A stretch of DNA of 64,000 bases, taken from the NCBI GenBank assembly GCA_030429565.1, contig JAUIFE010000026.1, positions 54,369 to 118,368 on the forward strand, in the 5' to 3' direction. Below, in pieces: positions 44,023-54,097 of the stretch. Under the pieces are notes generated by a model that worked only from the letters and a program-made list of their open reading frames with translations, was not told where the DNA came from and did no database searches. The first letter of the stretch is position 1, and each line of letters begins with the position of its first letter. Source of the DNA: Holophagae bacterium. GTDB lineage: Bacteria; Acidobacteriota; Holophagae; Acanthopleuribacterales; Acanthopleuribacteraceae. The position numbers and the translations under genes are program-made.

Positions 44023-46992
44023 TTACAAGTTGTAACCACGGATCGCGGAATCGGAGACGTCCAGTTTGTCCTTCACGATGTGATCGATTTCATTGAGGAA
44101 CACCGTGCGGTTCTTTTCGTAGAGGCGATTGAGTTCCGGGTCCTCGTGTTCGTATTGGAACAGGCGGGTGCTGAGTCTGCCCTTGAGAATGCGCAGCCAG
44201 GTGCGAATCTCCGGGCTGGATTTTATTTTTTCGACTTCTCGGAAAACTTGGAACAGGTTCTGCGCCGGTGGTGCGTCTTTAAACTCTCCAAAGGTCGTGT
44301 AGGTGAGGAAAAAACACAGGTATTGCACCTGGTAATCCCAAGCGGCTTCGTCAAAGCGCAAGATGGCCAGCTTGGTTTTTGAGAGAATGCGGCGTTCCGT
44401 GATGAACTTTTGATAATGCACATCGTGAATCACTTTGCACAGCTCGGAATCCTTGGGGATTTTTTTGCTGTAAACGTCGTTAAAGACCCGTTCCGTGGCG
44501 CGGTTGTAAGCGTTGAGCAGGGCGACAAATTTTTTGCCGACCCGCATGTCGACGCGGTCGATGAACTTGTACTCCTTGCGCAGAGTTTCCAGATCTTCGT
44601 AGTTGAGGATCTCATCCCAGTAGGGCGCATCGTCCACGTAACCCAGGCGCGTTTGAAACTGCATAAGCTCCTGTAGCGCATACTGGACGTCTTCTTGCAG
44701 TTGACCCAAGGCGCCGCAATTTTTGTTGAGTTCCTGTTTGAGAAACGAAACCTGACTCGCATCGAGATCACAGCCGACGCGAATGACATTGATTTTGGCT
44801 TGTCGCGACGTTCCGGGACAGGAGATTTGCTGTGCTTCGCGAATATGCTCGGACAGACGATCAAAGCGTTCCACCAGGGTTTCCGCCCCTTGTCGATCCG
44901 CGATTTCCACAAAGGATTCCCGGCACGAATTGAACTCATGGCGCCAGCGTGCTTCGTGGAAGACCTCCAAGCCGTATTTGCGCAGGCAGTCGCTCGTATC
45001 GGAGGTTTCGTCCAGGGTGATTAAGCCGTTGAGCCGCGCCGCCGCCGCTTCCAGCTTGTCTTCGTTGGCTTCGATTAACTTGTACTTCTCGCGGAAGTCG
45101 TGTTCCACCTCGCTTTTCAAGCCTTGTGTTTTGAGGACTTGCTTAAAGAATTCCTGGATTTTTTGCGGTGGCGGAATCAGTTGCAGTTCATCGCGGGTCA
45201 GCACATACCGTTGCTGTTGCTCATCGCTGTCTTCAAATGCCGCGTAATCGTCGATTCGCTCGTGATAGGGCTCGCCCTTGATGAGATCCAGCTTTTGGCG
45301 GTAATCCAAAATTGCGTTGACGATCATGCGGCGCAGGGTGCGCATCAATTCGCGCTGGTCTGACGGCGTTAACATTTTGGTATCGGGTGCGGTCAGGTAG
45401 GTATCGTAAATGGCGCGGTTGATGTCCTGTAAAAGATACTCGAACTTGTCGATGCGATCGTACAGTTGTTCGAGGAAGTCGCCCGCGCCTTCAGGGTAAG
45501 CCAGTCGGATTTTGCCTTGCAGCAAGGTGTCGTGAATGTTCAAGCGGTGGACAAAATCGCTCACCTCCGTTTTCAACGTCATCAGCGTGCTCAGCTTTTG
45601 GGTGCTCGCCTCCTCAAACTCGGTGCGCTGAAAACGCATGGCGAAGCGGCGCCAAATATCTGGGACCAACAAGGCTTCCAATTCATCGCGCGCGTTTTGG
45701 GAAGCCACATCGTGTTTTCGTTGAAAATCGTCAATGATCTGTTGCACCACCGCCATGGTCTCCACCTGGTGTTCCTCCACGACCCGCGCCATCTCCGCCA
45801 AGATTCGGAAGTAGAGTCGGTGCAGTTTGATGCGGTTGGCCCGCAGCCAGCCTTCGGCTAATTCCGCGTCCGGCTCCTGAACCGTCAGTTGCTGATCGAA
45901 ACGAATGGCCTGGTAAGCAACGCTGTCTTGGCGGCAGGCTTCGTCGATTTTTTCTTCAATCAAGTGCCGCTGTTGGTTGAGTTGCGCAAAATACTCCTGA
46001 TGGTTTTTCTTGCGCCCGTAGCGGTTCTCGATCGCGGCGATGTGTTTGTCAAAGGCCTGGACTTCGCATTCGCGTTGAATCTCGGCAAAGGTGGCGTACT
46101 GCAGTCGGTGCCATTCTTTGACATTGGGGTTGACCCCGTGGGTGTCCGCCATGCGCAACAATCGGAAGTTGTTCGACCAGCCCGCGCCACGATCATCGCT
46201 TTCCGAGTGCAGTGGTTTGAGGCCGCTCAGTTTCAAGAATTCTTGTTTTAAATTGGCGACATGTTTGCGCAAGCTTGGCAGCGAAAGCTTGAGGTAGGAT
46301 TCCAGTGCTTCGATCTTGCCGCGAAAATAGGATGCGTTAAACTGCGCCATTGCCGCGACATGGTTGGGGTGGTTTGCGTTTTTAACCGCTGTTTGCAAGG
46401 CGAATAAATCGAAGAAGAGCCGGTTGGGCAGCTCCAAAGCCTTGGCGATTCGCTCCAAATGCGCCACGTCGCGCTCGTTGCTGAAGCGTCTGCTTTGGGC
46501 GCTGCGAATCATCTTGATGCCGCCCTGCACAATGGCGTGGGCGTTGTAGCGATTGAAGGTTTCCAGGTACGACAGGTTGTGTTCGCGTTTTAAATAAGAG
46601 AGGCATTGCTGGTGTTCCAGGCGCAGTTCCTTTGCGCGCGGCTCCAGTTCTATCAATATCCGGTGTTGAATATCCGCCCGCAAGCGCGTGGCGAACTCAA
46701 TGTCGAAAGGAATGCGAAACGCGACGTCGGGTAAGGTGAAATGGATCAGACAGCCTGTTCGCTTGATGAGCTGTAGGTAATCGATTTGCACGAAATCATC
46801 GGCTTTGACCTTGTTCAGTTCGTCGTGGATCCTCACCATTAATTCGATGTAGCCGTGCGAACGACGCTGCTCCATGACCAGCGCTTGATCAAAGATTAAA
46901 TCCAACTGTTCCTGGTCGAGAGGGAACTCATAGGTGGGGATGGCCTTGTAAATCGATTCATCCGGGATCAGACTTTTCTGCCTGGAAGCCAT
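44023..46992 (-). CDS. Uncharacterised 989-residue helical protein, paralogue of the divergent gene
   Basis: The protein is 989 residues and predicted cytoplasmic, with no signal peptide or membrane segment. It is rich in Glu, Gln, Arg and Leu, with many predicted helices and no recognised domain. It shares local patterns with the divergent protein at 47625: GCLIHFTLPDVAFRIPFDIEF here (about residues 79-99) corresponds to GSLIYIKLNLGAQEIPFDIAF there. The C-terminal ends also align in plan (RLYEKNRTVFLNEIDHIVKDKL against GLYTQNVKTLYKSVEAIVGNRL). The start has a GAGGA Shine-Dalgarno. The function is unknown. Confidence 0.8.
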   Translation of the reverse strand: MASRQKSLIPDESIYKAIPTYEFPLDQEQLDLIFDQALVMEQRRSHGYIELMVRIHDELNKVKADDFVQIDYLQLIKRTGCLIHFTLPDVAFRIPFDIEFATRLRADIQHRILIELEPRAKELRLEHQQCLSYLKREHNLSYLETFNRYNAHAIVQGGIKMIRSAQSRRFSNERDVAHLERIAKALELPNRLFFDLFALQTAVKNANHPNHVAAMAQFNASYFRGKIEALESYLKLSLPSLRKHVANLKQEFLKLSGLKPLHSESDDRGAGWSNNFRLLRMADTHGVNPNVKEWHRLQYATFAEIQRECEVQAFDKHIAAIENRYGRKKNHQEYFAQLNQQRHLIEEKIDEACRQDSVAYQAIRFDQQLTVQEPDAELAEGWLRANRIKLHRLYFRILAEMARVVEEHQVETMAVVQQIIDDFQRKHDVASQNARDELEALLVPDIWRRFAMRFQRTEFEEASTQKLSTLMTLKTEVSDFVHRLNIHDTLLQGKIRLAYPEGAGDFLEQLYDRIDKFEYLLQDINRAIYDTYLTAPDTKMLTPSDQRELMRTLRRMIVNAILDYRQKLDLIKGEPYHERIDDYAAFEDSDEQQQRYVLTRDELQLIPPPQKIQEFFKQVLKTQGLKSEVEHDFREKYKLIEANEDKLEAAAARLNGLITLDETSDTSDCLRKYGLEVFHEARWRHEFNSCRESFVEIADRQGAETLVERFDRLSEHIREAQQISCPGTSRQAKINVIRVGCDLDASQVSFLKQELNKNCGALGQLQEDVQYALQELMQFQTRLGYVDDAPYWDEILNYEDLETLRKEYKFIDRVDMRVGKKFVALLNAYNRATERVFNDVYSKKIPKDSELCKVIHDVHYQKFITERRILSKTKLAILRFDEAAWDYQVQYLCFFLTYTTFGEFKDAPPAQNLFQVFREVEKIKSSPEIRTWLRILKGRLSTRLFQYEHEDPELNRLYEKNRTVFLNEIDHIVKDKLDVSDSAIRGYNL

Positions 46993-47624
46993 GGTGTCCT
47001 CGCTTGATCTATCCCTACTGAGCGCGCCGGCGCGTGGTGGTTACGGCCGAATCTTTCGGCTGGGACTGTCTGACTGCATAGGCACTGTATCCCGCGAGTG
47101 CGCGCTGTGCGCGGCCCCGGTACGGTTTCTTTAAATGTTGTTGTTTCTGAATCTTAGCCATTTCCACAAATGCTTATCACGCCTCTTTAGTTATCGCCCT
47201 CACCAAGTCGATGCCTTTGGGCCGGCGCCCGCCACCCGGTGAGAACCAAAAAACCTGGCCGGTAAATCCTTGAATGAATGCTACAAGGTGCTGAATAAAG
47301 GAGAATGAGATCATATTATACTAGGTTCACATGGGTGTCAATAAAGCACGCTAATCTTAGAGCTGTTCGGTTCAGTGTAGTTTTGTTCAAATTGGGCCAA
47401 ATTAAACATAACGAAAACCAATCACCAGAGAGTCTGAATTCAAACCGTGAATTGGCCATTTTTTCGTTTGTTAAGGCTTGGGCCTTACTTTTTAAAAAAA
47501 AGTGACAAGGGTGACGTCTCTTATAGGCGTTTAATTGTGTTGAAATATTTTGATTTCCAACGTCTCAGAATAGCGATGATTTCTGTAAATTGGTAAGATG
47601 GTTCGGTATTTGACAGGTGGTGGC
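46993..47624. other. Shared divergent promoter region of the two large paralogues, AT-rich
   Basis: The 632-bp stretch separates two divergent, related genes. The part from about 47290 to 47590 is notably richer in A and T than the flanking coding DNA. No promoter pair or inverted operator could be assigned with confidence. It contains no plausible gene. Confidence 0.5.
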
Positions 47625-50486
47625 ATGCCTAGATCCAAGAACACGGTTTCTCCCAGCGTAAAGGGGCGACGAAATACCCGGCAGGACGTGGATCAGCACG
47701 GTGACCTGACCGGCGCCGACGGTCTCGCCGGTCGGGGACAAGCCCATCTATTGCAACGGATTCAGGAAGACTTCAACCCGAAGATGCTGGATGAATTGCA
47801 GGAGCAGGCCTATTTGTCCAGCGGCAAAAAATCGACCATGTATCGCGAAAACATGCGCACGGTTGCCGCCAAGCTCAACCTCTACGCCGACCGAGTTCAG
47901 CGTGTGCGTGTTGAGGAGCTGATAAACGGTTACGGCTCACTCATCTACATCAAACTCAATTTAGGCGCTCAGGAAATCCCCTTCGATATCGCCTTTTTGC
48001 TTGAGCTAAATGAAGCAGCACCAAAGGTTTACAATGCTTTGCGGCGAAAGCGCTCCTATCTCTGTAAAGAACACGCGGCCATTTTTAAAAAGTTCACCAA
48101 AAGCCTGTCTTTGCACGATTGTATTGGCCGCCTCACCGGCCGCGCCCAGGACAAACAAGCCGTCCTGGAAAAGAAAGTCCGGCCCGCGTTGCAGCAAGCC
48201 GCCTATGGGTTACCCGCCGGTGCCGAGACCCGATTCGGCTTGGCCGTGATTGAGCACATTTTGCTGGATAAGAACAACGCCCGTCATGACGAAGCGCGTC
48301 GCTGGTTGGAAGAATCTAAATTTGAGAGCCTTGGTGCGTTGCAGAGCTACAATAAAAAGTACCGGGATCTGTTGAACAATCCGCGCTCACAAAGCACGGG
48401 ATTGGTGGCCATGTCGCGCGAAAGTCATTACTTATTGGCCGTGGAAGAGATGTTGTCCAGTGAGAATCCGCTAGGGTTTCTTCGCATTCGAGACATTCAA
48501 CCTTTTTGGAATCCGGAACAGTTTAAGCGCTTGAAACAAAGAAGTAAGCGTCTCTTGGCGGTAACCAAGCCCAAGAAGTACATGGAGTGGTGTGGCCAGA
48601 CCTTTGAGCGGATTTTTGAGTTTGTGGACAGGGGTTTTGATCCCCACAGCCTCTTAAATCTCAACCTCAACGCCTTGCCCCATCGAGATAGCGATCTGAC
48701 CGAAGATTTTCAGGCGCTCACCTTATGGTTAGAAGACGTCCAGGTGCGCTTGTTCTTGTTCGCCCACAAGATGCTTCACGAGATGAAACAGGCGCGTGCG
48801 GGTAATGCCGACCTTTACCTTTCGACCTGGGCCGCTGAGTTGTTGGTGCCGCTCGGGGCCGGTGAACGTGCGCAATTAGAAGCACTTGAGAGCGGACAAT
48901 TTACCCGAACCCTCAGTTACCGGGTCGGCAAATTGGAATTCGAAACGCCTGGCCAGGTGTCGGTTTTTCAGGCGGCACTGGCCTTGCATCGCGAAATTCA
49001 TCACAATACCGCGCAATTGACGCACTGGGTGTTTCGCGATTTTCGACCGCATCGACTTGTGAAAATCGAAGATCAATTCGAGCGGATTGCCAAATTGTTC
49101 ACCCAAATTCGCTTGTGTTATGCGCGTCAATTACAGGTAGAACAAGTGTTGATTCAGTGCTTTGAGCACCTTGAGGATTACACCTCGGTGGCGCTTGAAG
49201 ATCTGCGTTATTGCCTCCCCATCATCAAACGCACCCTTTACAGTTCGCTTCACGCGCTTGATCTTCAAATTGTTAACGCCGCCCATTACCGCAAGCGCTT
49301 CGAAACCATTCAAGCGTGCGCCGCGCCGGCAGAACGTCAGATACGTTTGTTGTTGCTGATGGAAGAGTTGCGTGACGTGCCGGTGGCCGAGCCGTTGGTC
49401 GAGCTGGTGCGCAAACACGGCGGCGACGAAGACCCATCTTGGGTTCAGATGTATTGGTTATTTTTGCAGTGCAACGATGAGAATTTGGAAAACCTGTTTC
49501 AACAGGTTCGCGATGCATTGCGGGCTGAACTGCGCGGTCAGGCCTGGGCCCATCCCCGCGTCGCCTTTGAAGCCTTTGAGCTGGTGAATCACTATTCGGA
49601 CGATCTGCAGGCCGCCCTTGGTTTGCTTGAGAAGGAGTTGGCGCGTGCGAATTCCCCTGAGGATGCCAACAACATCGCTTGGATGTTGATGAACTTGGAA
49701 CAACAAATCATCGAAGGGGAGGCTCAGTTTGGCGACAAGGCGGTCTTAAAGGATTTGACCGCGCAGATGGCGACGGCGTTTCGGTTAGATAAAGATGGGC
49801 AGAAACAGTTTGTCGCCACCCTTCGCGGCGACCATGAGGCACTTTATCAATTAATCGAGGCGCTCAAGGTTCCCTTTGGCCGGATTTACAGCCAGCATGG
49901 GATTAGTCGTCATTTGTCTCAGGCCTTGCACTACAAAGACGTTGCGTTGCTGAAAAAGAATTTTGACTTTGTCTCGCGCTCCTCGGCCGCTCAGCTTAAG
50001 GCGTTCAGTTTTCTCTACACGCAACGCGGCTTAGGCGTCGAAGAGATTTTTCAAAAAGCGGCCAAAAAGGGCGCCGATGTGCACCCCGATTTGAAGAAGC
50101 TCTTGACGAGCAGCGCGCTGAAGACCTTTAAGAAAGAACACCGGATGGCCGCTGATCTCAAGTTGCTGTTGCTGTACTACGAAGAATCGTTTCTGTCGTT
50201 GGATATCCAGTTGCTCGCCGGTTTTCTCAACTTTGTGGCCCCGGATAAACTCAGTAGCAAGGGGACCTTTCACGCTTATTTAGCCCTTTTTCGGCTTTTG
50301 GACGTGGCGCCAAAGTACCGCAAATATTTGCGCCGGGTATGGTCAAAAACGCGTGGTCTTTTGCGCGTGTATACGCCGGAGTCCTTCGGCGGTTTATACA
50401 CGCAAAATGTGAAGACCCTCTATAAAAGCGTTGAAGCAATTGTGGGTAACCGCTTGGAAAAGAAAGAGTCCGAGCTTTATACCTAG
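47625..50486 (+). CDS. Uncharacterised 953-residue helical protein, paralogue of the divergent gene
   Basis: The protein has 953 residues. A basic N-terminus (MPRSKNTVSPSVKGRRNTRQD) leads into a long, predominantly helical protein without signal peptide, membrane segment or recognised domain. It shows the same IPFDIAF motif (about residues 111-117) and C-terminal plan as the 989-residue protein. The start at 47625 is preferred over 47598 because AGGTGG lies just upstream. Because both genes share a 632-bp promoter region and are divergent, they may have arisen by inverted duplication, followed by long divergence. Confidence 0.8.
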   Translation: MPRSKNTVSPSVKGRRNTRQDVDQHGDLTGADGLAGRGQAHLLQRIQEDFNPKMLDELQEQAYLSSGKKSTMYRENMRTVAAKLNLYADRVQRVRVEELINGYGSLIYIKLNLGAQEIPFDIAFLLELNEAAPKVYNALRRKRSYLCKEHAAIFKKFTKSLSLHDCIGRLTGRAQDKQAVLEKKVRPALQQAAYGLPAGAETRFGLAVIEHILLDKNNARHDEARRWLEESKFESLGALQSYNKKYRDLLNNPRSQSTGLVAMSRESHYLLAVEEMLSSENPLGFLRIRDIQPFWNPEQFKRLKQRSKRLLAVTKPKKYMEWCGQTFERIFEFVDRGFDPHSLLNLNLNALPHRDSDLTEDFQALTLWLEDVQVRLFLFAHKMLHEMKQARAGNADLYLSTWAAELLVPLGAGERAQLEALESGQFTRTLSYRVGKLEFETPGQVSVFQAALALHREIHHNTAQLTHWVFRDFRPHRLVKIEDQFERIAKLFTQIRLCYARQLQVEQVLIQCFEHLEDYTSVALEDLRYCLPIIKRTLYSSLHALDLQIVNAAHYRKRFETIQACAAPAERQIRLLLLMEELRDVPVAEPLVELVRKHGGDEDPSWVQMYWLFLQCNDENLENLFQQVRDALRAELRGQAWAHPRVAFEAFELVNHYSDDLQAALGLLEKELARANSPEDANNIAWMLMNLEQQIIEGEAQFGDKAVLKDLTAQMATAFRLDKDGQKQFVATLRGDHEALYQLIEALKVPFGRIYSQHGISRHLSQALHYKDVALLKKNFDFVSRSSAAQLKAFSFLYTQRGLGVEEIFQKAAKKGADVHPDLKKLLTSSALKTFKKEHRMAADLKLLLLYYEESFLSLDIQLLAGFLNFVAPDKLSSKGTFHAYLALFRLLDVAPKYRKYLRRVWSKTRGLLRVYTPESFGGLYTQNVKTLYKSVEAIVGNRLEKKESELYT

Positions 50487-51876
50487 GCAGCGCGGCTGTA
50501 CCCACGAAGAGCGCATCACAACTGAAAATCGCGATGGCTTGGACGGCACACGATTTCCTGTCTTTGGGTTGAGGCGTTTGTCACAATTCCAAGGAACGGG
50601 GATGACGCGTTGCCGTTTTGGATCGACCTCTGGGCTGCATTGGTCTGGGAAGATGCATGCCGCATCCTCTGGATGTGTGGTGTGCTCGGTCCCGTTTTGG
50701 TCTTTTAAAACCATTTCGAACCAGGTCTTTAGTTAAAATCACGTAGGCTGTTAGCGCCTTTTGGGTAAAAGACAATAAAGTCGGGGTGCCGTAATCATGG
50801 TGACACAGGGTGTTTTTACTGAGTTGTATAGATAACTCGAGGTGGAGAGTGGTTGTGGACGCCGGGGTAGCAATTTTGAAGTGTGGCAATATAGGTTTGT
50901 TTGATTAAATTTTTGTATATTTAATTATGTGTTAGAGGCCTGGCTTTTCTTTTTGGTTGGTTTTTGAAAGGGAAACAGTTTTGGACGGAGAAAGGGGTGA
51001 TGTTTTTGGTGCAGGAAATTCTGTTAAACTATCGGGTTTTTATGTGAAAAATATCGTAAATTTAGTAATAAAAAATTTTTGATTTTATTCATTGGGTCTT
51101 GTGCAATTCCGCGGTGTGTCCTGAAGCGCTTCTCGTTTTCTGATCAGCCTGGTCGTGGGCCTGTACGGAGCGATTCGAGTAGATGAATTCGCGCAACCTG
51201 TTGGTGCGAATAATGATGGGGAAACGAAGGTGCACTGTCGCGTTTGGTGGGAACTTACAACCCAACGATTTTGTTATCTGGCGGCCAATCATCGCTTCGT
51301 TTCGGTTAGCAGGCGACGGGACTTTGGGCAAGTCAGCCGCAATTTTCGCCCTTTGGCGTAGGTGTTGCCGTTGCCGAACGACGCCCTTGATCATCGTTGT
51401 GGGCAAAACGTCTACCGGCGCTTCACCGCCGTCTCGGCTTCCGTCCGGTGCCTGTTTTGACAATCGAAAGCCTTTTCTTTCGCCCTACGTGAATGCGCTG
51501 CGTTGCTCTCTCTTCCCGGAATAGTGAAGGGCCTCGCTCGTTGGGGCTCGCCCTTGTTTGGAGCGACCCTAAAACGAGGTTTGTGTAGCCTATTGCGTTC
51601 GTCTCGGGCGGTTTACGGCATTCGTGCCATAATGGCGGCGTAATCTAAGTCTTAAACCTTCGCCTGTACCGGCGAAGGCTGTTCAGAATCTTTTACCGAG
51701 AGATACGCGTTTGGCGTGAGTGATTTTGCCTAAAAATCTGAAAGGTATCGGTTTGTCAGAGGCGTGTGCCTGCCTGGTGGGTACCGTCGCCATGTTCGCA
51801 GACTGTTGCAGCTCGGAGATTTAGCCAAAGCCGCTACCAGTTGCCGCGTTTCTTGGGTTTAACCACGGATGACTTT
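50487..51876. other. Long intergenic region without a supported gene
   Basis: These 1.39 kb hold a very AT-rich tract (about 50880-51100) and several short open frames on both strands with no recognisable signature. A perfect hairpin CCTTCGCC-TGTACC-GGCGAAGG lies at 51657-51678. The segment 51120-51530 has coding-like composition, but no reading frame suggests a known protein. A decayed gene cannot be ruled out. Confidence 0.4.
51657..51678. other. Perfect 8-bp stem hairpin
   Basis: The stem is CCTTCGCC/GGCGAAGG with a TGTACC loop. No U-run follows immediately on either strand, so it is not a classical terminator. It lies about 200 bp upstream of the symporter gene and could be a 5' leader structure or a protein site. 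Confidence 0.35.
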
Positions 51877-53286
51877 ATGAATGCTTTATGGGTCGTTGTC
51901 CTTGTTTTGTTCGTCTACAAAATCGTGCTCCTGGCCATTGGGTTCGCCTATCGCAATAAGGGTGGCGATGATGCCGGCTTTTTTCTTGGGGACAGAAGCC
52001 TTGGTCCTTGGTTTACCGCGCTTTCGTCGGCCGCCGGCTCCTCTTCGGCTTGGACCTTATTAGGGGTTTCCGGGTTCGCTTATACCCACGGTCTTTCCGC
52101 CGTTTGGATTTTTCCCGGCAGCGTCGGTGCCTTCTTCATTAACTGGTACCTGGTGGGCCCAAAGCTGCGCGAAGCAGCGGTAAAAGAACAGGCTCTGACC
52201 CTGACGGATTTTTTGGCCGGAAGGGAAGCGGGTGATTGGAACAAGGCGTGCCGCTATGCCGCCTCATTGATTGTCCTGTGTTCGTTGTTGGTGTACGTCG
52301 CCTCGCAGTACCAGGGTGCCGGCAAGTTGTTTGAAGCAACCTTCGCGATGGACCCTGTCCTAAGTATTGTGGTCAGCGCCCTCATTATTTGGCTTTATTC
52401 ACTCACCGGCGGCTTTCTCGCCGTTAGCGCCACGGATACACTTCAGGGTTTGGTGATGGCCGCTTGCGCGTTGTTGCTCCCTATGGTCGCCTTATTCGCC
52501 GTTGGTGGGCCGTTGGCGTTGGCGGAAGGGATTGCCGCTGTTCCCGACACAGCGTTTCGCAGTTTCACCCGCGACATGGAGCTCATGGCGGCGGTGGGTT
52601 TCATTGGGTCGTTGGTGGGGATTAGTTTGGGAGGCCCGGGTCAGCCGCACGTCGTTAACCGTTTCATGGCTGCGAGGGATGAACAGAGCATTCGCATTGG
52701 CCGGCGCATTGCCCTGACCTGGGCCTGTTTGGTTTTTGCCGGAATGATCCTGCTCGGTTGGTGTGGGCGCGTGTTAGGGTCGCGTCTTGCCGACAATGAA
52801 ACGATCCTCTTCCAGCTTGCCAGTGATTTGTTGCCGCCGGTCCTGGCCGGAATCGTTTTGGCCGCCGTTTTATCCGCAACCATGTCGACCGCGGACAGCC
52901 AGTTGCTGGTGGCCGCTTCTTCGGTGACGCACGATTTGCCAGGGAATCGCCGAACCAAACATGCGCCACGGATTGCGCTTACGCTTGTTAGTGTGGCCGC
53001 GGTGCTGCTGGCCGTGTTCGGTGACCGCGCCATCTTTTCGAAAGTCCTGTTTGCTTGGTCGGCCCTCGGTGCCGCCTTTGGTCCGCTCCTGCTGGTGCGT
53101 TTACACCGTGGCCGGGTGCAACCCCAATACGCTTTCGCCGCGATGGTACTGGGCTTCTCGCTCGGGGTGGTTTTTTACCTACTTCCCGGCACCAAAGGAA
53201 CCGTCATTGAACGGGTTTTGCCTTTTGTGTGTGCCCTGTTTATCGCCTTTGCCGGCGCCAAAAAGAACGAAGCGCACTCAAGCTGA
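51877..53286 (+). CDS. Sodium/solute symporter (SSS family, PutP-like)
   Basis: The protein has 469 residues with about 13 membrane helices. Typical signatures are FFLGDRSLGPWFTALSSAAGSSSAW near residues 33-57, the TDFLAGREAG block, and the later STMSTADSQLLVAASSVTHDL (about 326-350) motif that carries the Na+-site serines. It is closest in pattern to proline/sodium symporters, but the substrate cannot be fixed. The start at 51877 is preferred; the frame is open upstream to 51766 without membrane-protein character. Confidence 0.88.
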   Translation: MNALWVVVLVLFVYKIVLLAIGFAYRNKGGDDAGFFLGDRSLGPWFTALSSAAGSSSAWTLLGVSGFAYTHGLSAVWIFPGSVGAFFINWYLVGPKLREAAVKEQALTLTDFLAGREAGDWNKACRYAASLIVLCSLLVYVASQYQGAGKLFEATFAMDPVLSIVVSALIIWLYSLTGGFLAVSATDTLQGLVMAACALLLPMVALFAVGGPLALAEGIAAVPDTAFRSFTRDMELMAAVGFIGSLVGISLGGPGQPHVVNRFMAARDEQSIRIGRRIALTWACLVFAGMILLGWCGRVLGSRLADNETILFQLASDLLPPVLAGIVLAAVLSATMSTADSQLLVAASSVTHDLPGNRRTKHAPRIALTLVSVAAVLLAVFGDRAIFSKVLFAWSALGAAFGPLLLVRLHRGRVQPQYAFAAMVLGFSLGVVFYLLPGTKGTVIERVLPFVCALFIAFAGAKKNEAHSS

Positions 53287-53525
53287 GCGCTGCCCATGAG
53301 AACTGGGGCGCGGGCAAGTGGGGTTTACCCGCATCATTGGCCAGGCCGTCAAGCAGTCTTGGCAATAGAATGACAGGCCTAAGGCATTGGTCGCCGTTTG
53401 TTTCCGATCCCTATGTGTCAGGATCGTTGTCGCCCTAGATTGCTCAAAAGTCGGGTGTCCTGGCTTTCCCTCGCTTTACTCACCCGGCGTTACCGGAAGG
53501 TTATGCCGTTGCCGAGTGGGTCGGA

Positions 53526-54026
53526 TTAGGGTTCGCCGATGGTTCCGTGGCGCGCTTTGGTTTGGGCGGCCGACAGGTTTGGCCCACGTAGGGGGAAGGT
53601 GGTTTTCTCCGTACGCTGAAATCCGTGTTTGGCGAACATCATATCGGCGAGGGTGTGCTTGTCCAGCGTGGCCAAAAACGCGTCGAGCGCCGCGTTCAGG
53701 GGTCCGGGAAGTTGGCAAAACGCGGAAATAAAACAGGTGCCGTTGTCGCCGAAACACTCGACGAGCCGGAAGTCCGGTTCCGTCAGGCGGACCAAAGCAC
53801 CGAGATTGATTTTCTCCGGTGCCATGCCCAAACGGATACCACCGGATCGCCCGCGTGTCGCCTTGAGGTAACCTTCGGCGGCCAGAAGCTGAACGACCTT
53901 CATCAGGTGGCCCTTCGAGAGCTGAAATGCGGTCTGGATTTCTGCGATGGTTACTTGGCGTTCGCCGTGGGCGGCGGTGAAAAGGAGAGTGCGCAAGGCG
54001 TAATCGGTAAAGCGCGTAAGTCGCAT
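53526..54026 (-). CDS. nsrR: NsrR-like Rrf2-family repressor with Fe-S cysteines
   Basis: The protein has 166 residues. It has an Rrf2 winged helix (RLTRFTDYALRTLLF; QLSKGHLMKVVQLLAAEGYLKATRGRSGGIRL), then the three-cysteine cluster Cys91-Cys98-Cys104 in CFGDNGTCFISAFC. NsrR uses this set to hold an iron-sulfur cluster that senses nitric oxide. The C-terminal extension (about 140-166) is longer than usual. It is the last gene of a leftward group with a DUF364 protein and a YeaR-like protein, which are NO/nitrite-linked in other bacteria, so local autoregulation is expected. Confidence 0.85.
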   Translation of the reverse strand: MRLTRFTDYALRTLLFTAAHGERQVTIAEIQTAFQLSKGHLMKVVQLLAAEGYLKATRGRSGGIRLGMAPEKINLGALVRLTEPDFRLVECFGDNGTCFISAFCQLPGPLNAALDAFLATLDKHTLADMMFAKHGFQRTEKTTFPLRGPNLSAAQTKARHGTIGEP

Positions 54027-54097
54027 GATGGCTCCCTTTCAGGTTAGTTCGTGGCCGTGAGTATGGCGCGACGTGACGGATCCCTCATCGCGAAACC

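Noticed and set aside
51089..51524. Open frames on both strands in the long spacer before the symporter gene
   Set aside because: No signature or start signal. I considered a degraded transposase but could not find a DDE or helix-turn-helix motif.
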